Notes: a model not told the origin generated them from the sequence alone. 8,423 bases of DNA from CAZQYC01 sp043746555 (GCA_043746555.1 JAYTQU010000395.1:1-8423); one strand, 5' to 3'; shown: positions 1 to 6,647, counted from the stretch's first letter. Made by a program: numbers and translations.

Positions 1-1854
1 CTCGTAATTTTTGAGATCGAACCACTTATAGCCAACCGCAGCGCCTTCGGTGTAACGAGTTTCTCCGGACACTGGCGCATTGGGATGAGCTAATTGGTCC
101 AGCGAGCGCGGAAACGTCGCGGGCAAGTGGCCCGACGGATTCACTTTGCCGAACAAGATATTTGCGATCGCCGTACCGCCGCTCGTACCGGGATACCACG
201 CTTCCACAATTCCAGCGACTTGATCCGCCCATGGCATTAGCACGGGACCGCCCGTTTCCAACACGACAATCGTTCGCGAATTGGCCGACGCGACGGCCGC
301 GATTAACTGATCTTGCGGTGCATCGACACTAAGAGCAACATCGAATGCTTCTCCGGTCCACTGTGTTGCGAAAACAATCGCAACATCGCAACCACGCGCG
401 GCTTGTACCGCGCCGTTTTGATCGGTGCCACTTTCGAAAACGACGACGGCATTCGGCGCAAGCTTGCGCATTTCCGCAAGCGGCGACGACGGATAGTACA
501 TCACCGGTCCCGGCCAAGATGTCGGTGGAATATTCGGCAGCGCGTTGCCACCGATGGGATAAACAAGTGATGAGCCGCCGCCGGCTAGTACGCCTTTGTC
601 GGCATAGCCACCGATTACGCAAATGCGTTTTACCGTGGACGCAATCGGCAAAATAGAATTGGCGTTCTTGAGTAAGACAATGCTTTGCTCGGCAGCTTTG
701 CGCGAAATCTCCGCATGCAAGGAGAAGTCGATGGCTTCGCTGTGCGCGGTGGTTTGCACGGGAAATTCAAACAATCCATTGGCAAACATCGATCTCACAA
801 TCCGCCGAGCCATTTCGGTGAGCTGCGCTTGACTGATATCGCCCTTGCGGATTGCGTCCTGCAATGGCTCTTTATAATAAGGAGTGATGTCGAACGGAAA
901 GCCGGACTCCTGATCGAGACCAGCGCGCGCCGCGGGTGCCGCACTATGTACGCCACCCCAATCCGACATCACGTAGCCTTTGAAATCCCAATCGCGACGC
1001 AAAACATCTTTCAGCAGCCATGCGTTTTCACTCGCATATTTGCCGTTCAGCAAGTTGTACGAAGACATGACCGCGCCGGCGTTCGAACCCTCCAACGCAA
1101 TTTGAAAGGCAAGCAGATCCGACATACGCGCGGCGGCGGGCTCGATGATCGAATCGGCGAAGTGGCGATCGGTCTCCTGATCGTTGAGTGCGAAATGCTT
1201 GAGTGTCGACACGATATGATTCGACTGAATCCCCGACACTTGCGCGCCGACAATCGTCCCGGCGAGCAACGGGTCTTCACCGGCGTATTCGAAGTTGCGT
1301 CCGTTGCGCGGTTCGCGCAACAGATCGACTCCTCCCGCCAACATCACATTGAATCCTGAGCGACGCGCTTCATCGCCAATCATTGCGCCGCTTTCGTGCG
1401 CGAGTTCGGGATTCCAAGTGGCGGCGCTTGCGATACCTGACGGAAGCGCCGTGCGCTCTCGCTTGATTTTCCCCAGCGCCGAAGTTGCCACGCCAAGGCT
1501 CGCATCGGTTTGCCATTGAGCCGGCACACCGAGCCGCGGTATTCCGGGAATGTATCCGGCCGATCCTTCAATCGCTTCTTTCGGCGGGTAGTAACAAGAT
1601 TGCGGTGCCTGACAATTTTGCGGATACGACGCACCAAGATAGCCGAACAATAGAATCAGCTTTTCCTCGGGCTTCATCGCCGCCATCAACATGTCGGCGC
1701 GTTGGTCGACGGACAGCTTCGGGTTCATCCAAGGACGATGGGGTAACACTGATTGTGCGGCCATCGAACTCACGCCGCAGATCAATCCAATGAATCCCCA
1801 AAGCACAATAACGATACCTTTGCTGCCGAAGCTCATTATATTTATATTTCGCAT
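1..1854 (-). CDS. GH3 family beta-glucosidase-like glycoside hydrolase, 3' end cut by the window edge
   Basis: Reading leftward from ATG at 1854 there are 618 codons with no stop, so the C-terminus lies outside the window. Residues 1-33 look like a signal peptide: a short polar start, a hydrophobic core at about 13-27 (IVIVLWGFIGLICGV), then SSMAAQ. The product should be exported, probably to the periplasm. The GH3 barrel domain is clear: KHFALNDQETDR at 219-230 and YVMSDWGG at 294-301, where D298 is the expected nucleophile. The second domain follows with AEQSIVLLKNANSILPI (388-404) and VLETGGPVLMPW (531-542). E502 in QWTGEAFD is my candidate acid/base residue by position. The end (AWYPGTSGGTAIANILFGKVNPSG) is typical of GH3. 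The family releases glucose or related sugars from beta-glycosides; the exact substrate cannot be read. The alternative ATG at 1836 has no ribosome site; 1854 has a purine-rich GAGAG/GAGTGAG stretch upstream. Confidence 0.95.
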   Translation of the reverse strand, partial: MRNINIMSFGSKGIVIVLWGFIGLICGVSSMAAQSVLPHRPWMNPKLSVDQRADMLMAAMKPEEKLILLFGYLGASYPQNCQAPQSCYYPPKEAIEGSAGYIPGIPRLGVPAQWQTDASLGVATSALGKIKRERTALPSGIASAATWNPELAHESGAMIGDEARRSGFNVMLAGGVDLLREPRNGRNFEYAGEDPLLAGTIVGAQVSGIQSNHIVSTLKHFALNDQETDRHFADSIIEPAAARMSDLLAFQIALEGSNAGAVMSSYNLLNGKYASENAWLLKDVLRRDWDFKGYVMSDWGGVHSAAPAARAGLDQESGFPFDITPYYKEPLQDAIRKGDISQAQLTEMARRIVRSMFANGLFEFPVQTTAHSEAIDFSLHAEISRKAAEQSIVLLKNANSILPIASTVKRICVIGGYADKGVLAGGGSSLVYPIGGNALPNIPPTSWPGPVMYYPSSPLAEMRKLAPNAVVVFESGTDQNGAVQAARGCDVAIVFATQWTGEAFDVALSVDAPQDQLIAAVASANSRTIVVLETGGPVLMPWADQVAGIVEAWYPGTSGGTAIANILFGKVNPSGHLPATFPRSLDQLAHPNAPVSGETRYTEGAAVGYKWFDLKNYE

Positions 1855-2126
1855 TGCTCACTCTCTGCTCTCTCGCGTTCTACACTCTGAAGTCTGCTGC
1901 TTTGAGACTGCCTGCGATCGTGTGGTAGTCGCCAACGACAGAAGTGTAACCTTCGATAAGCAATAGTGCATCGTCGATCAACGCGCGGGAATCTCGGTGC
2001 CGGTGCCGACAATGCAACCATGCTAAGCGGTCTCCATAGCGCCTCGCACAGATGGCATACTTCCGATTCGATACTTCTTGAGTCCTCGCATTGCTTATCG
2101 CTTCCCAACAACGAGCTGTTCCTGAG
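1855..2126. promoter_or_regulatory. Divergent intergenic region between the GH3 and N-acetyltransferase genes
   Basis: This 272-bp gap separates two divergently read genes and must hold promoters for both. No convincing -35/-10 pair stands out. The visible structure is an 11-bp perfect inverted repeat, CGATAAGCAAT at 1954-1964 and ATTGCTTATCG at 2090-2100. A 10-bp direct repeat, tcgcattgct, also occurs at 1849-1858 (across the GH3 start) and 2086-2095 (overlapping the right arm). No gene is seen here. Confidence 0.5.
1954..2100. repeat. 11-bp perfect inverted repeat with a 125-bp spacer
   Basis: The arms are CGATAAGCAAT (1954-1964) and ATTGCTTATCG (2090-2100). They match over all 11 bases and stop matching on both sides. 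The spacing is too wide for an ordinary dyad operator or a terminator. It could be two half-sites for one regulator controlling both divergent genes, or chance. The functional reading is inference. Confidence 0.4.
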
Positions 2127-2957
2127 ATGATCAATCTCTCACGATATTTACAACGAATCGGCTACGACGGCGACGTTGGTGTCGATTTTATAACGCTGCG
2201 GGCATTGCATCGCTCGCATATGCTAGCGATTCCCTACGAGAATTTGGATGTGCAATTGCAGCGCCCAGTGACCATTGATCCACATGCCGCGTTTGAGAAG
2301 ATCGTTGATCGCGGTCGCGGCGGTTGGTGCTATGAAATGAACGGTGTCTTTGGTTTGGCGTTGTCGGCCGTGGGATTCGAAGTCACCCGACTTGCCGCCG
2401 ACGGATCGAGCACGGATTCTCATCTAGTGCTCACTGTTCAATTGGCAGGAACCACCTACGTCTGCGACGTTGGCTTTGCCGATGGACCGATCGACCCATA
2501 TCCGCTCATCGAAGGTTCGTTTTCGCAAGAAGGCTTTCAATATCGCATCGAAAAGGAACCGAAAGGACGTTGGCGAATGCACAACCACCGATTCGGCGCC
2601 GCGCAGGGCTTTCTCGCCGGCTCACCGAATGAAACGGCAATGGCAAGTCGTTGCGAATGGCTGCAAACGGACGCCGATTCTCCCTTTGTTCAACATGCCA
2701 TTTTGTGTCGCCATGTAACTGAACAAGGACGCGGCAGCGTGGTCACGCTCATTGATCGCGTCTTACGAACGATTACGCCCGACAAAGTGGCGAGCGAAGT
2801 AATCGCAAACGACGATGAGTATGTTGCGACACTCAAGACACATTTCAATCTCGATCTGCCCGCAGCGGCCGCGCTATGGCCAGCCCTATGCGAGCGACAC
2901 GAAAAGTATTTACGCGAATCGGCGGCGCGCAAAGCTCAGCGGGCGGCTTCGACGTAA
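2127..2957 (+). CDS. Arylamine N-acetyltransferase (NAT)
   Basis: This 276-residue protein has the usual length of bacterial NATs, cytosolic enzymes that move acetyl from acetyl-CoA to arylamines, arylhydrazines and hydrazides through an acetyl-cysteine. The catalytic triad is readable: C68 in RGRGGWCYEMN, H99 in DSHLVLTV and D114 in VCDVGFAD. The N-terminal IPYENLDVQL (residues 35-44) and TLRALHRSHM are also family hallmarks. The Cys-His distance is 31 residues, against about 38 in the well-studied Salmonella enzyme as I recall it, so the loop before the histidine is short, while the His-Asp spacing of 15 is normal. ATG 2127 is preferred over the in-frame TTG at 2091 because the latter adds 12 unlikely residues; neither has a strong ribosome site. 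The gene is divergent from the GH3 gene and convergent with the next one, so it is probably transcribed alone. Physiological substrate unknown. Confidence 0.95.
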   Translation: MINLSRYLQRIGYDGDVGVDFITLRALHRSHMLAIPYENLDVQLQRPVTIDPHAAFEKIVDRGRGGWCYEMNGVFGLALSAVGFEVTRLAADGSSTDSHLVLTVQLAGTTYVCDVGFADGPIDPYPLIEGSFSQEGFQYRIEKEPKGRWRMHNHRFGAAQGFLAGSPNETAMASRCEWLQTDADSPFVQHAILCRHVTEQGRGSVVTLIDRVLRTITPDKVASEVIANDDEYVATLKTHFNLDLPAAAALWPALCERHEKYLRESAARKAQRAAST

Positions 2958-2985
2958 GTCGTCATTGCGTTGAAATTGTCCGTCG

Positions 2986-3390
2986 CTACTTTGCAAAGTG
3001 CTGTCGAACTTTTGCGGCAATCTGCCGGCCGGTCATCTTGTCGACGGTTTCCACGGCCGCAATGCGCTCGGACAAATTGCTTTTCTTCAAACGCTTCTTC
3101 AGCTCGCCTTTGGCCTGACCGGGACCGAATATCAAGATCGCGTCCGCGGCGCCAATGCGCGCAATGACCGCATCATAGTAGATATTCAACGCGTTGCTGT
3201 AGGAGCGTTGACGACGATCATCCGGCGGAACTTGCAGCGGTTCATAGCGGCCCTTCAGCGGCGAATCGCCGGCGCGCCGAAGCTGCTTTTCAACCATCGA
3301 AACCGTAAGCGACATTTCCTCGCCCTTCGGCGTAATCGTCACGATCACCGCCTTAGCGCGATCGATCCACAAACCGACTTTATTTTTCAT
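2986..3390 (-). CDS. Small cytosolic protein resembling the bacterial eRF1-domain-like / host-attachment family
   Basis: The 134-residue product starts MKNKVGLWIDRAKAVIVTI and ends with VETVDKMTGRQIAAKVRQHF. In between is DAILIFGPGQAKGELKKRL (residues 82-100), which suggests a Rossmann-like or L7Ae-like alpha/beta core. From memory, proteins with this WID-x-KAVIV start and GPGxAKGELKKxL block are widespread in bacteria and are placed near the archaeal/eukaryotic release-factor domain 3 family, sometimes labelled host-attachment or translational machinery protein. I could not verify that placement and the true role is unknown. There is no signal peptide or membrane segment. The ATG at 3390 has a good ribosome site, AGAGG at 3401-3397, six bases upstream. 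The gene ends 28 bp from the convergent NAT gene with no clear terminator between them. Confidence 0.85.
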   Translation of the reverse strand: MKNKVGLWIDRAKAVIVTITPKGEEMSLTVSMVEKQLRRAGDSPLKGRYEPLQVPPDDRRQRSYSNALNIYYDAVIARIGAADAILIFGPGQAKGELKKRLKKSNLSERIAAVETVDKMTGRQIAAKVRQHFAK

Positions 3391-4107
3391 AAATTTCCTC
3401 TGTCTATATTGGAGCCGATATCGGCGTCGATCGACTTCGACGCCTGTCTAGAACGAAGAGCTGCAATTCGCTAAAGCTTGAGAAATGATATTCCCTACAC
3501 ATGACCTCGACTGGAATACGAGCTAATCCCTACCGCGCATTGGTTTAGCGCTGTCGACTATAGATGCGTACGCGAGCAAGCATGCGGAAATATCCTGTCA
3601 CGCTCCGGACGAATTCCGTCCTCTCAGTTACCCAATTTCACCTCTCGAACTATTTCCGATTCAATTGATTCTTCCAGTCGATGACGATTGGGGAATTGGG
3701 GTCCACGATATCGTCTTGAAGGTCAACCTTCGGCATCGCTCGCCCGCGCACTGCGGCGCAATGACGGCCTGCTTGCTCATCGCGTATCACCCGACCCATC
3801 AGAATCTCTCACAAAGGACTTCACTCACTCAGCATTTCTCGGCTATAAAGGCAGTCACCGGTGGAATGGCTCAGATGCCGGGCGATAAGGCCCGACAAGA
3901 TGACGGGTTCGATGCTTACGCCAAATCAAAGTAAAGCGGACGCGGATGCAATTTCGGTTAGGTCGGCAAAAGAGCGCGAGTCTATCTATCTGGTAATCCC
4001 GTCGCTCTACTTGTAAAGTGGAATAAGCCCGGGAATAGGAGCTCTCCAACATCCACTTTGAGTTTGAGAACTATCGCTTCGCGCGCGGACATCGGTGCAG
4101 TGCAAAT
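3391..4107. other. 717-bp stretch with no convincing gene
   Basis: Besides the hairpin near 3415-3444 I find no gene I can support. The longest open frame (plus strand, 3665-3934, 89 codons) begins with TTG, lacks a ribosome site and has no recognisable motif. A short 5-bp stem, CGGGC 3879-3883 with GCCCG 3890-3894 and loop GATAAG, is not followed by a T-run. The stretch follows the 3' end of the minus-strand phosphatase operon and could hold its terminator, a small RNA, or remnants of a decayed gene; nothing in the sequence decides. Confidence 0.5.
3415..3444 (-). promoter_or_regulatory. Palindrome plus perfect hairpin upstream of the eRF1-like gene
   Basis: CCGATATCGG at 3415-3424 is a 10-bp palindrome. 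Overlapping it, GGCGTCGA (3423-3430) and TCGACGCC (3437-3444) form a perfect 8-bp stem around a 6-base loop. The pair lies 25-54 bases upstream of the ATG at 3390, suitable for an operator or a 5'-leader structure. The two foldings share two bases and would compete. Function is inferred from position only. Confidence 0.45.
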
Positions 4108-4938
4108 TCATCCCGCCGTCAACAGCGCCGCCTGCACTTTGGATCGCATAGCGTCATCGAGGCCGATTTCCGCGCGAAGATACTTTCGCACGTCGCCATG
4201 GTCGCATGCAATTTGATCGAGCGCAGCGTGCAGGAACTCGACATGCGCCGCAAACAACACACTGCGTATATCTTCCGGCATCGTCAGCAGTCCATGATAG
4301 TTACCTCCTACGCCAACTTGATCTTGGTGCTGCGCCAGAGTGAATTGCGCGATATCGCACGCATCGTTCGTCAATAAATAATCTTCGACGATGGTTTCGT
4401 GCGGTACATCGAGCACCGCCAATAGCAACCCAATGGCAATGCCGGTACGGTCTTTACCCGCTGCACAATGTACGAGTACCGGCACGTCGCCCTGCGCAAT
4501 ACAGCCAAAGATTCCGCGTAGTCGCGGCGCTATCCACGCAGGCAACGCGCGATACAGATCGATCGACGCCGCATGCACACCCGCCGCCGTGTACGGATGT
4601 CGATGTTCGATCATGATCGAACGGATAGTTGGCGGCGCGTTGCCGTCATCCCAGTTCAAGTGTTTTGTGGTCGTGCCTGAATTCGGTTTCGGCCAGCGCG
4701 TCGGCTCATGCTTGCGTTCGCCTTCGAGGCGCAAATCGCAGATGGCGCGCACGCCAAGTTGATCTAGTTGCTGTTGATCGCCGGGCGTGAAATAACTCAA
4801 GGTGCCGGCGCGAAATACGCGGCCGCACTTAAGTTCTCGACCGTCGCGTGTTCGATAACCGCCGAGATCGCGAAAGTTTAAGCCGCCTTCTAAGTTAAGT
4901 ATGCGCTGGCGCTGCGATAACGAAGGTGGCGTAGTCAT
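4108..4938 (-). CDS. Tyrosine-protein phosphatase, LipA/IphP-like family
   Basis: This 276-residue soluble protein carries the protein-tyrosine-phosphatase loop VHCAAGKDRTG (157-167): C158 is the nucleophile, R164 the phosphate-binding residue, fitting CX5R. The N-terminal GGLNFRDLGGYRTRDG (18-33), RAGTLSYF (43-50) and ICDLRLEGER (66-75) are the usual features of the atypical bacterial tyrosine/dual-specificity family (Y_phosphatase3 type). Members act on phosphotyrosine proteins, and some act on phosphoinositides; the substrate here cannot be read. No signal peptide is seen, so it is probably cytosolic. ATG 4938 has AAGG (4950-4947) eight bases upstream. It starts only 15 bp after the PAP2 gene stop, on the same strand, so the two are probably one transcript encoding two phosphatases of unrelated fold. 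Confidence 0.92.
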   Translation of the reverse strand: MTTPPSLSQRQRILNLEGGLNFRDLGGYRTRDGRELKCGRVFRAGTLSYFTPGDQQQLDQLGVRAICDLRLEGERKHEPTRWPKPNSGTTTKHLNWDDGNAPPTIRSIMIEHRHPYTAAGVHAASIDLYRALPAWIAPRLRGIFGCIAQGDVPVLVHCAAGKDRTGIAIGLLLAVLDVPHETIVEDYLLTNDACDIAQFTLAQHQDQVGVGGNYHGLLTMPEDIRSVLFAAHVEFLHAALDQIACDHGDVRKYLRAEIGLDDAMRSKVQAALLTAG

Positions 4939-4953
4939 AAGGAGAACCTTTTG

Positions 4954-5688
4954 CTAGCAATCGATTTTTTTATCGCGCGTGCTTTTCATCCGCAACGCCA
5001 CCGATCCACACAGCATGGCCCATGCAGATCCCACGCACCATCCTGCCAACACATCGGTTGGCCAATGCACGCCAAGATAGACTCGACTCGCGCCAACCAG
5101 CGCGGTGATCGCCACTGCCCATGAGAGCAGGTAAACTTTGACGCGACGTTGAGTCTGCACGCGCGCCAACAGCGCACCCAGTGTGAGATAGGTGATTGTC
5201 GACAACATTGCATGACCGCTCGGAAAGCTCGAGCTATACACGTCGACGGCATGCGGCACTAGATCAGGTCGCGGGCGATCGAAGCCGAGTTTGAGCACTG
5301 CGCTAAACACCGCACCGCCGGCAATCGATGCGATGACGAGCAGCGCGTCACTGCGACGTCGCGTCAGTGCAAGAAAACCAGCGACTGCAATTGTCAGCAA
5401 CGTCACGACCGTTGTGCCGCCGAGACTCGTGATGTCGCGCGCTACTTCCTCAAGCCAATGCGGACCGATAGGATCAGACGGATTCGTCGGATCACGCAGT
5501 GCAAGCAATGCGGTTCGATCGAACGCTCGCGTGTTGCCGTCGCGGACTTCGCTCGCTATCGCCGCAAACAACCAGAGTGCTCCGGCAATCGCAAACAGCG
5601 CGAACAACTCCCACAGCTCATAATTCCTTAGACGCTGCAACAGTCGCCAAGCGATATTTCCGCCACGGTGATTTTCACGATTCGACAC
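4954..5688 (-). CDS. PAP2-superfamily membrane phosphatase (PgpB-like)
   Basis: With the GTG start at 5688 the protein has 244 residues and about six membrane segments, beginning with ELFALFAIAGALWLF near residue 27. All three signature motifs of the acid phosphatase/PAP2 superfamily are present: KLGFDRPRP (133-141), FPSGH (155-159) and SRVYLGVHWPTD (201-212), with H159 and H208 the catalytic histidines and D212 supporting the latter. Relatives dephosphorylate lipid phosphates such as phosphatidic acid, phosphatidylglycerophosphate or undecaprenyl pyrophosphate at the outer face of the inner membrane; the substrate is not determined. I chose GTG 5688 because the G8 run (5702-5695) lies six bases upstream and can act as a ribosome site. 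A TTG at 5724 in the same frame has none. An ATG at 5728 is one base out of frame and would be joined if the run had seven bases. It heads the operon with the tyrosine phosphatase gene. Confidence 0.92.
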   Translation of the reverse strand: MSNRENHRGGNIAWRLLQRLRNYELWELFALFAIAGALWLFAAIASEVRDGNTRAFDRTALLALRDPTNPSDPIGPHWLEEVARDITSLGGTTVVTLLTIAVAGFLALTRRRSDALLVIASIAGGAVFSAVLKLGFDRPRPDLVPHAVDVYSSSFPSGHAMLSTITYLTLGALLARVQTQRRVKVYLLSWAVAITALVGASRVYLGVHWPTDVLAGWCVGSAWAMLCGSVALRMKSTRDKKIDC

Positions 5689-5694
5689 TTTTCG

Positions 5695-5702
5695 CCCCCC
5701 CC
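5695..5702. repeat. C8 homopolymer at the 5' end of the PAP2 gene
   Basis: Eight C on the plus strand (G on the coding strand) sit between the possible start codons of the PAP2 gene. At the present length, ATG 5728 reads only 17 codons and meets a stop before the PAP2 frame. One base fewer would put it in frame. Runs of this kind are known slip points, and also known sequencing-error points. Confidence 0.85.
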
Positions 5703-5735
5703 GAGAAACTGGTCGGTCTGTCAATCATTCGTATC

Positions 5736-5755
5736 GAGTTGAGTTGAGTTGGGTT
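5736..5755. repeat. Pentanucleotide tandem repeat GAGTT x3 plus GGGTT
   Basis: Three exact copies of GAGTT (5736-5750) are followed by one variant GGGTT (5751-5755). They lie 8-27 bases upstream of ATG 5728 of the PAP2 gene. On the coding strand the unit is AACTC. Such a tract can change length by slippage and would alter the leader or promoter spacing. No function is shown. Confidence 0.7.
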
Positions 5756-5871
5756 GACACTCTCCGTTGCATTCTGACACACACAACACCGACAACATGC
5801 GATACGGTCAGTCGGCGTCAGCGTGCGTTGCGCGCCGAGCGGATTCCGCAAAGCGTTTTATGCGATCTTTT

Positions 5872-5924
5872 GGTAGTGTCTCAGTTTGAAATCGGCGCTA
5901 AGTCCAATGCTTGAGCGGTCATGC
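5872..5924. repeat. Left boundary segment, related to the region before the IS1-like transposase
   Basis: The segment starts GGTAGTGTCTCAGTTTG and ends at about GGTCATGC. Its right half shares GGCG-pyrimidine-TAA, then AATGCTTGA-nn-GGTCA (5906-5921), with the sequence at 8152-8167, where 14 of 16 bases match. Its left half, AGTGTCTCAGT (5875-5885), matches 9 of 11 bases of the reverse complement of ACTGAACCACT (8124-8134). TGGTAG (5871-5876) pairs with CTACCA (5924-5929). It resembles the end or promoter region of an insertion element, placed at the edge of the toxin cassette. The element-end reading is inference. Confidence 0.45.
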
Positions 5925-5930
5925 TACCAT
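5922..5930 (+). promoter_or_regulatory. Possible extended -10 promoter of the small basic protein gene
   Basis: TGCTACCAT fits the extended -10 pattern TGnTAnnnT and ends six bases before ATG 5937. A transcript starting about seven bases after it would begin at the ATG itself, agreeing with the lack of a ribosome site. No good -35 box stands at 17 bases. Confidence 0.35.
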
Positions 5931-5936
5931 CGGCGC

Positions 5937-6170
5937 ATGGCTAAACCAAAAAGACCCCGCGATACCAATCAACTCGCCAAGTTCATTACGGATATTGCCA
6001 CTGGCGCAGTGGAGATGCCAAAGACAGATGATGGCAAAGACCCCGCCGCTGTCGCGCTTGGGCGCAAGGGCGGATTAAAGGGCGGGAAGGCCAGGGCGCG
6101 AAAACTATCGGCAGATGCCAGAGCAAAAATAGCAAAGCGCGCCGCAGACGCCAGGTGGAAGAAGACCTAA
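5937..6170 (+). CDS. Small basic protein with GGLKGGKARA motif (histone H1-like in composition), function unknown
   Basis: The 77-residue product is strongly basic. It begins MAKPKRPRDTNQLAKFITDIATGA, continues with a short acidic linker (EMPKTDDGKDP), then GRKGGLKGGKARARKLSADARAKIAKRAADARW-KK, an Ala/Lys/Arg-rich tail likely to bind nucleic acid. From memory, small proteins with the pattern NQLAKxIxDIATG...GRKGGLKGGKARA are frequent in accessory regions of proteobacteria and are sometimes labelled histone H1; no function is established that I know of. Start ATG 5937 was chosen because it matches the family start and the in-frame codons upstream (TTG 5886, ATG 5907) lie inside the probable promoter or boundary segment. 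There is no ribosome site, so a leaderless message is likely. Its TAA overlaps the stop of the opposite-strand gene by four bases, tying it closely to the toxin operon block. Confidence 0.85.
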   Translation: MAKPKRPRDTNQLAKFITDIATGAVEMPKTDDGKDPAAVALGRKGGLKGGKARARKLSADARAKIAKRAADARWKKT

Positions 6171-6637
6171 CTTGCCTTTGGCATCTGGAGCTGTTGCAAC
6201 TCGTCCACGTCATTCGTGAAATCTAGAACGACGTAAATAGGCTCCTCCTCCGGTCGCTTATCATTGAATACATCAACGTCCGTTTTTAGTTGAAGACAAT
6301 CGCCAACAACTTGTTGACGCCTTTGACCAAAGGCTTGCTCCATATGGTTTCTTGATGCGCCTTCCATGTCGGCCCAAAGCGTATGCTGATGCGGGCCTGA
6401 ACCTTTAACAGCATGCTTTGTGCGATAGCGGCGACCGTACTTATCGGTTCTATACTCTTCGCGCCAGGCTTTAGAGAGATCATCAGCCAATTGTTTGATG
6501 ATGTCCTTTGGCCTAGGTTCCCATAACTTCTTCTGCAACGCCCATGCCGCAACATCGTGCGGGTCCACTGCGCCAATACGGCCGGTCTCGCGCATGTACC
6601 TCGGAAAAAACTGTTGTAGCTGCTCTTTGTAATTCAT
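6167..6637 (-). CDS. Unrecognised 156-aa protein, third gene of the HigBA/IrrE-type operon
   Basis: I cannot name this family. The protein is soluble with no signal peptide or membrane segment. It opens MNYKEQLQQFFPRYMRETG, has a charged helical middle with LADDLSKAWREEYRTDKYGRRYRTKHA (residues 51-77), then WADMEGASRNHMEQAFGQRRQQVVGDCLQLKTDVDVFND (88-126), and ends in an acidic tail including LDFTNDVDELQQLQM. The QRRQQVVGDCxQLKTDVD block looks like a conserved core. From memory, similar proteins often follow HTH-plus-ImmA/IrrE genes, so it may be a regular third partner, perhaps the peptidase's substrate or cofactor; that is inference. ATG 6637 lies 10 bp after the upstream stop, with AGGT before it, so translation is probably coupled. 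The stop (6167-6169) overlaps the convergent small basic protein gene by 4 bp. Confidence 0.88.
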   Translation of the reverse strand: MNYKEQLQQFFPRYMRETGRIGAVDPHDVAAWALQKKLWEPRPKDIIKQLADDLSKAWREEYRTDKYGRRYRTKHAVKGSGPHQHTLWADMEGASRNHMEQAFGQRRQQVVGDCLQLKTDVDVFNDKRPEEEPIYVVLDFTNDVDELQQLQMPKAS

Positions 6638-6647
6638 AAATCACTAC

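Noticed and set aside
685..1359. Long plus-strand open frame of 224 codons
   Set aside because: It lies wholly antisense to the clear GH3 gene, whose motifs are in the other strand, and shows no recognisable domain.
2091..2126. TTG start for the acetyltransferase
   Set aside because: It would add 12 residues not seen in the family and overlaps the inverted repeat arm; ATG 2127 gives the usual length.
2998..3474. Plus-strand open frame of 158 codons
   Set aside because: It is antisense to the eRF1-like gene, which has a ribosome site and family motifs; this frame is its shadow.
3879..3894. Short GC stem with GATAAG loop as an intrinsic terminator
   Set aside because: Only five base pairs and no T-run on either strand.
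3665..3934. Plus-strand open frame of 89 codons in the gap
   Set aside because: TTG start, no ribosome site, no motif, and composition unlike the neighbouring proteins. Too weak to call a gene.
4960..4976. T-rich run between the two phosphatase genes as a terminator
   Set aside because: It is the Lys-rich 3' end of the PAP2 coding sequence, with no stable stem before it.
5754..5759. TTGACA on the plus strand as a -35 box
   Set aside because: No -10-like sequence lies 16-18 bases downstream; the following bases are an AC-rich run.
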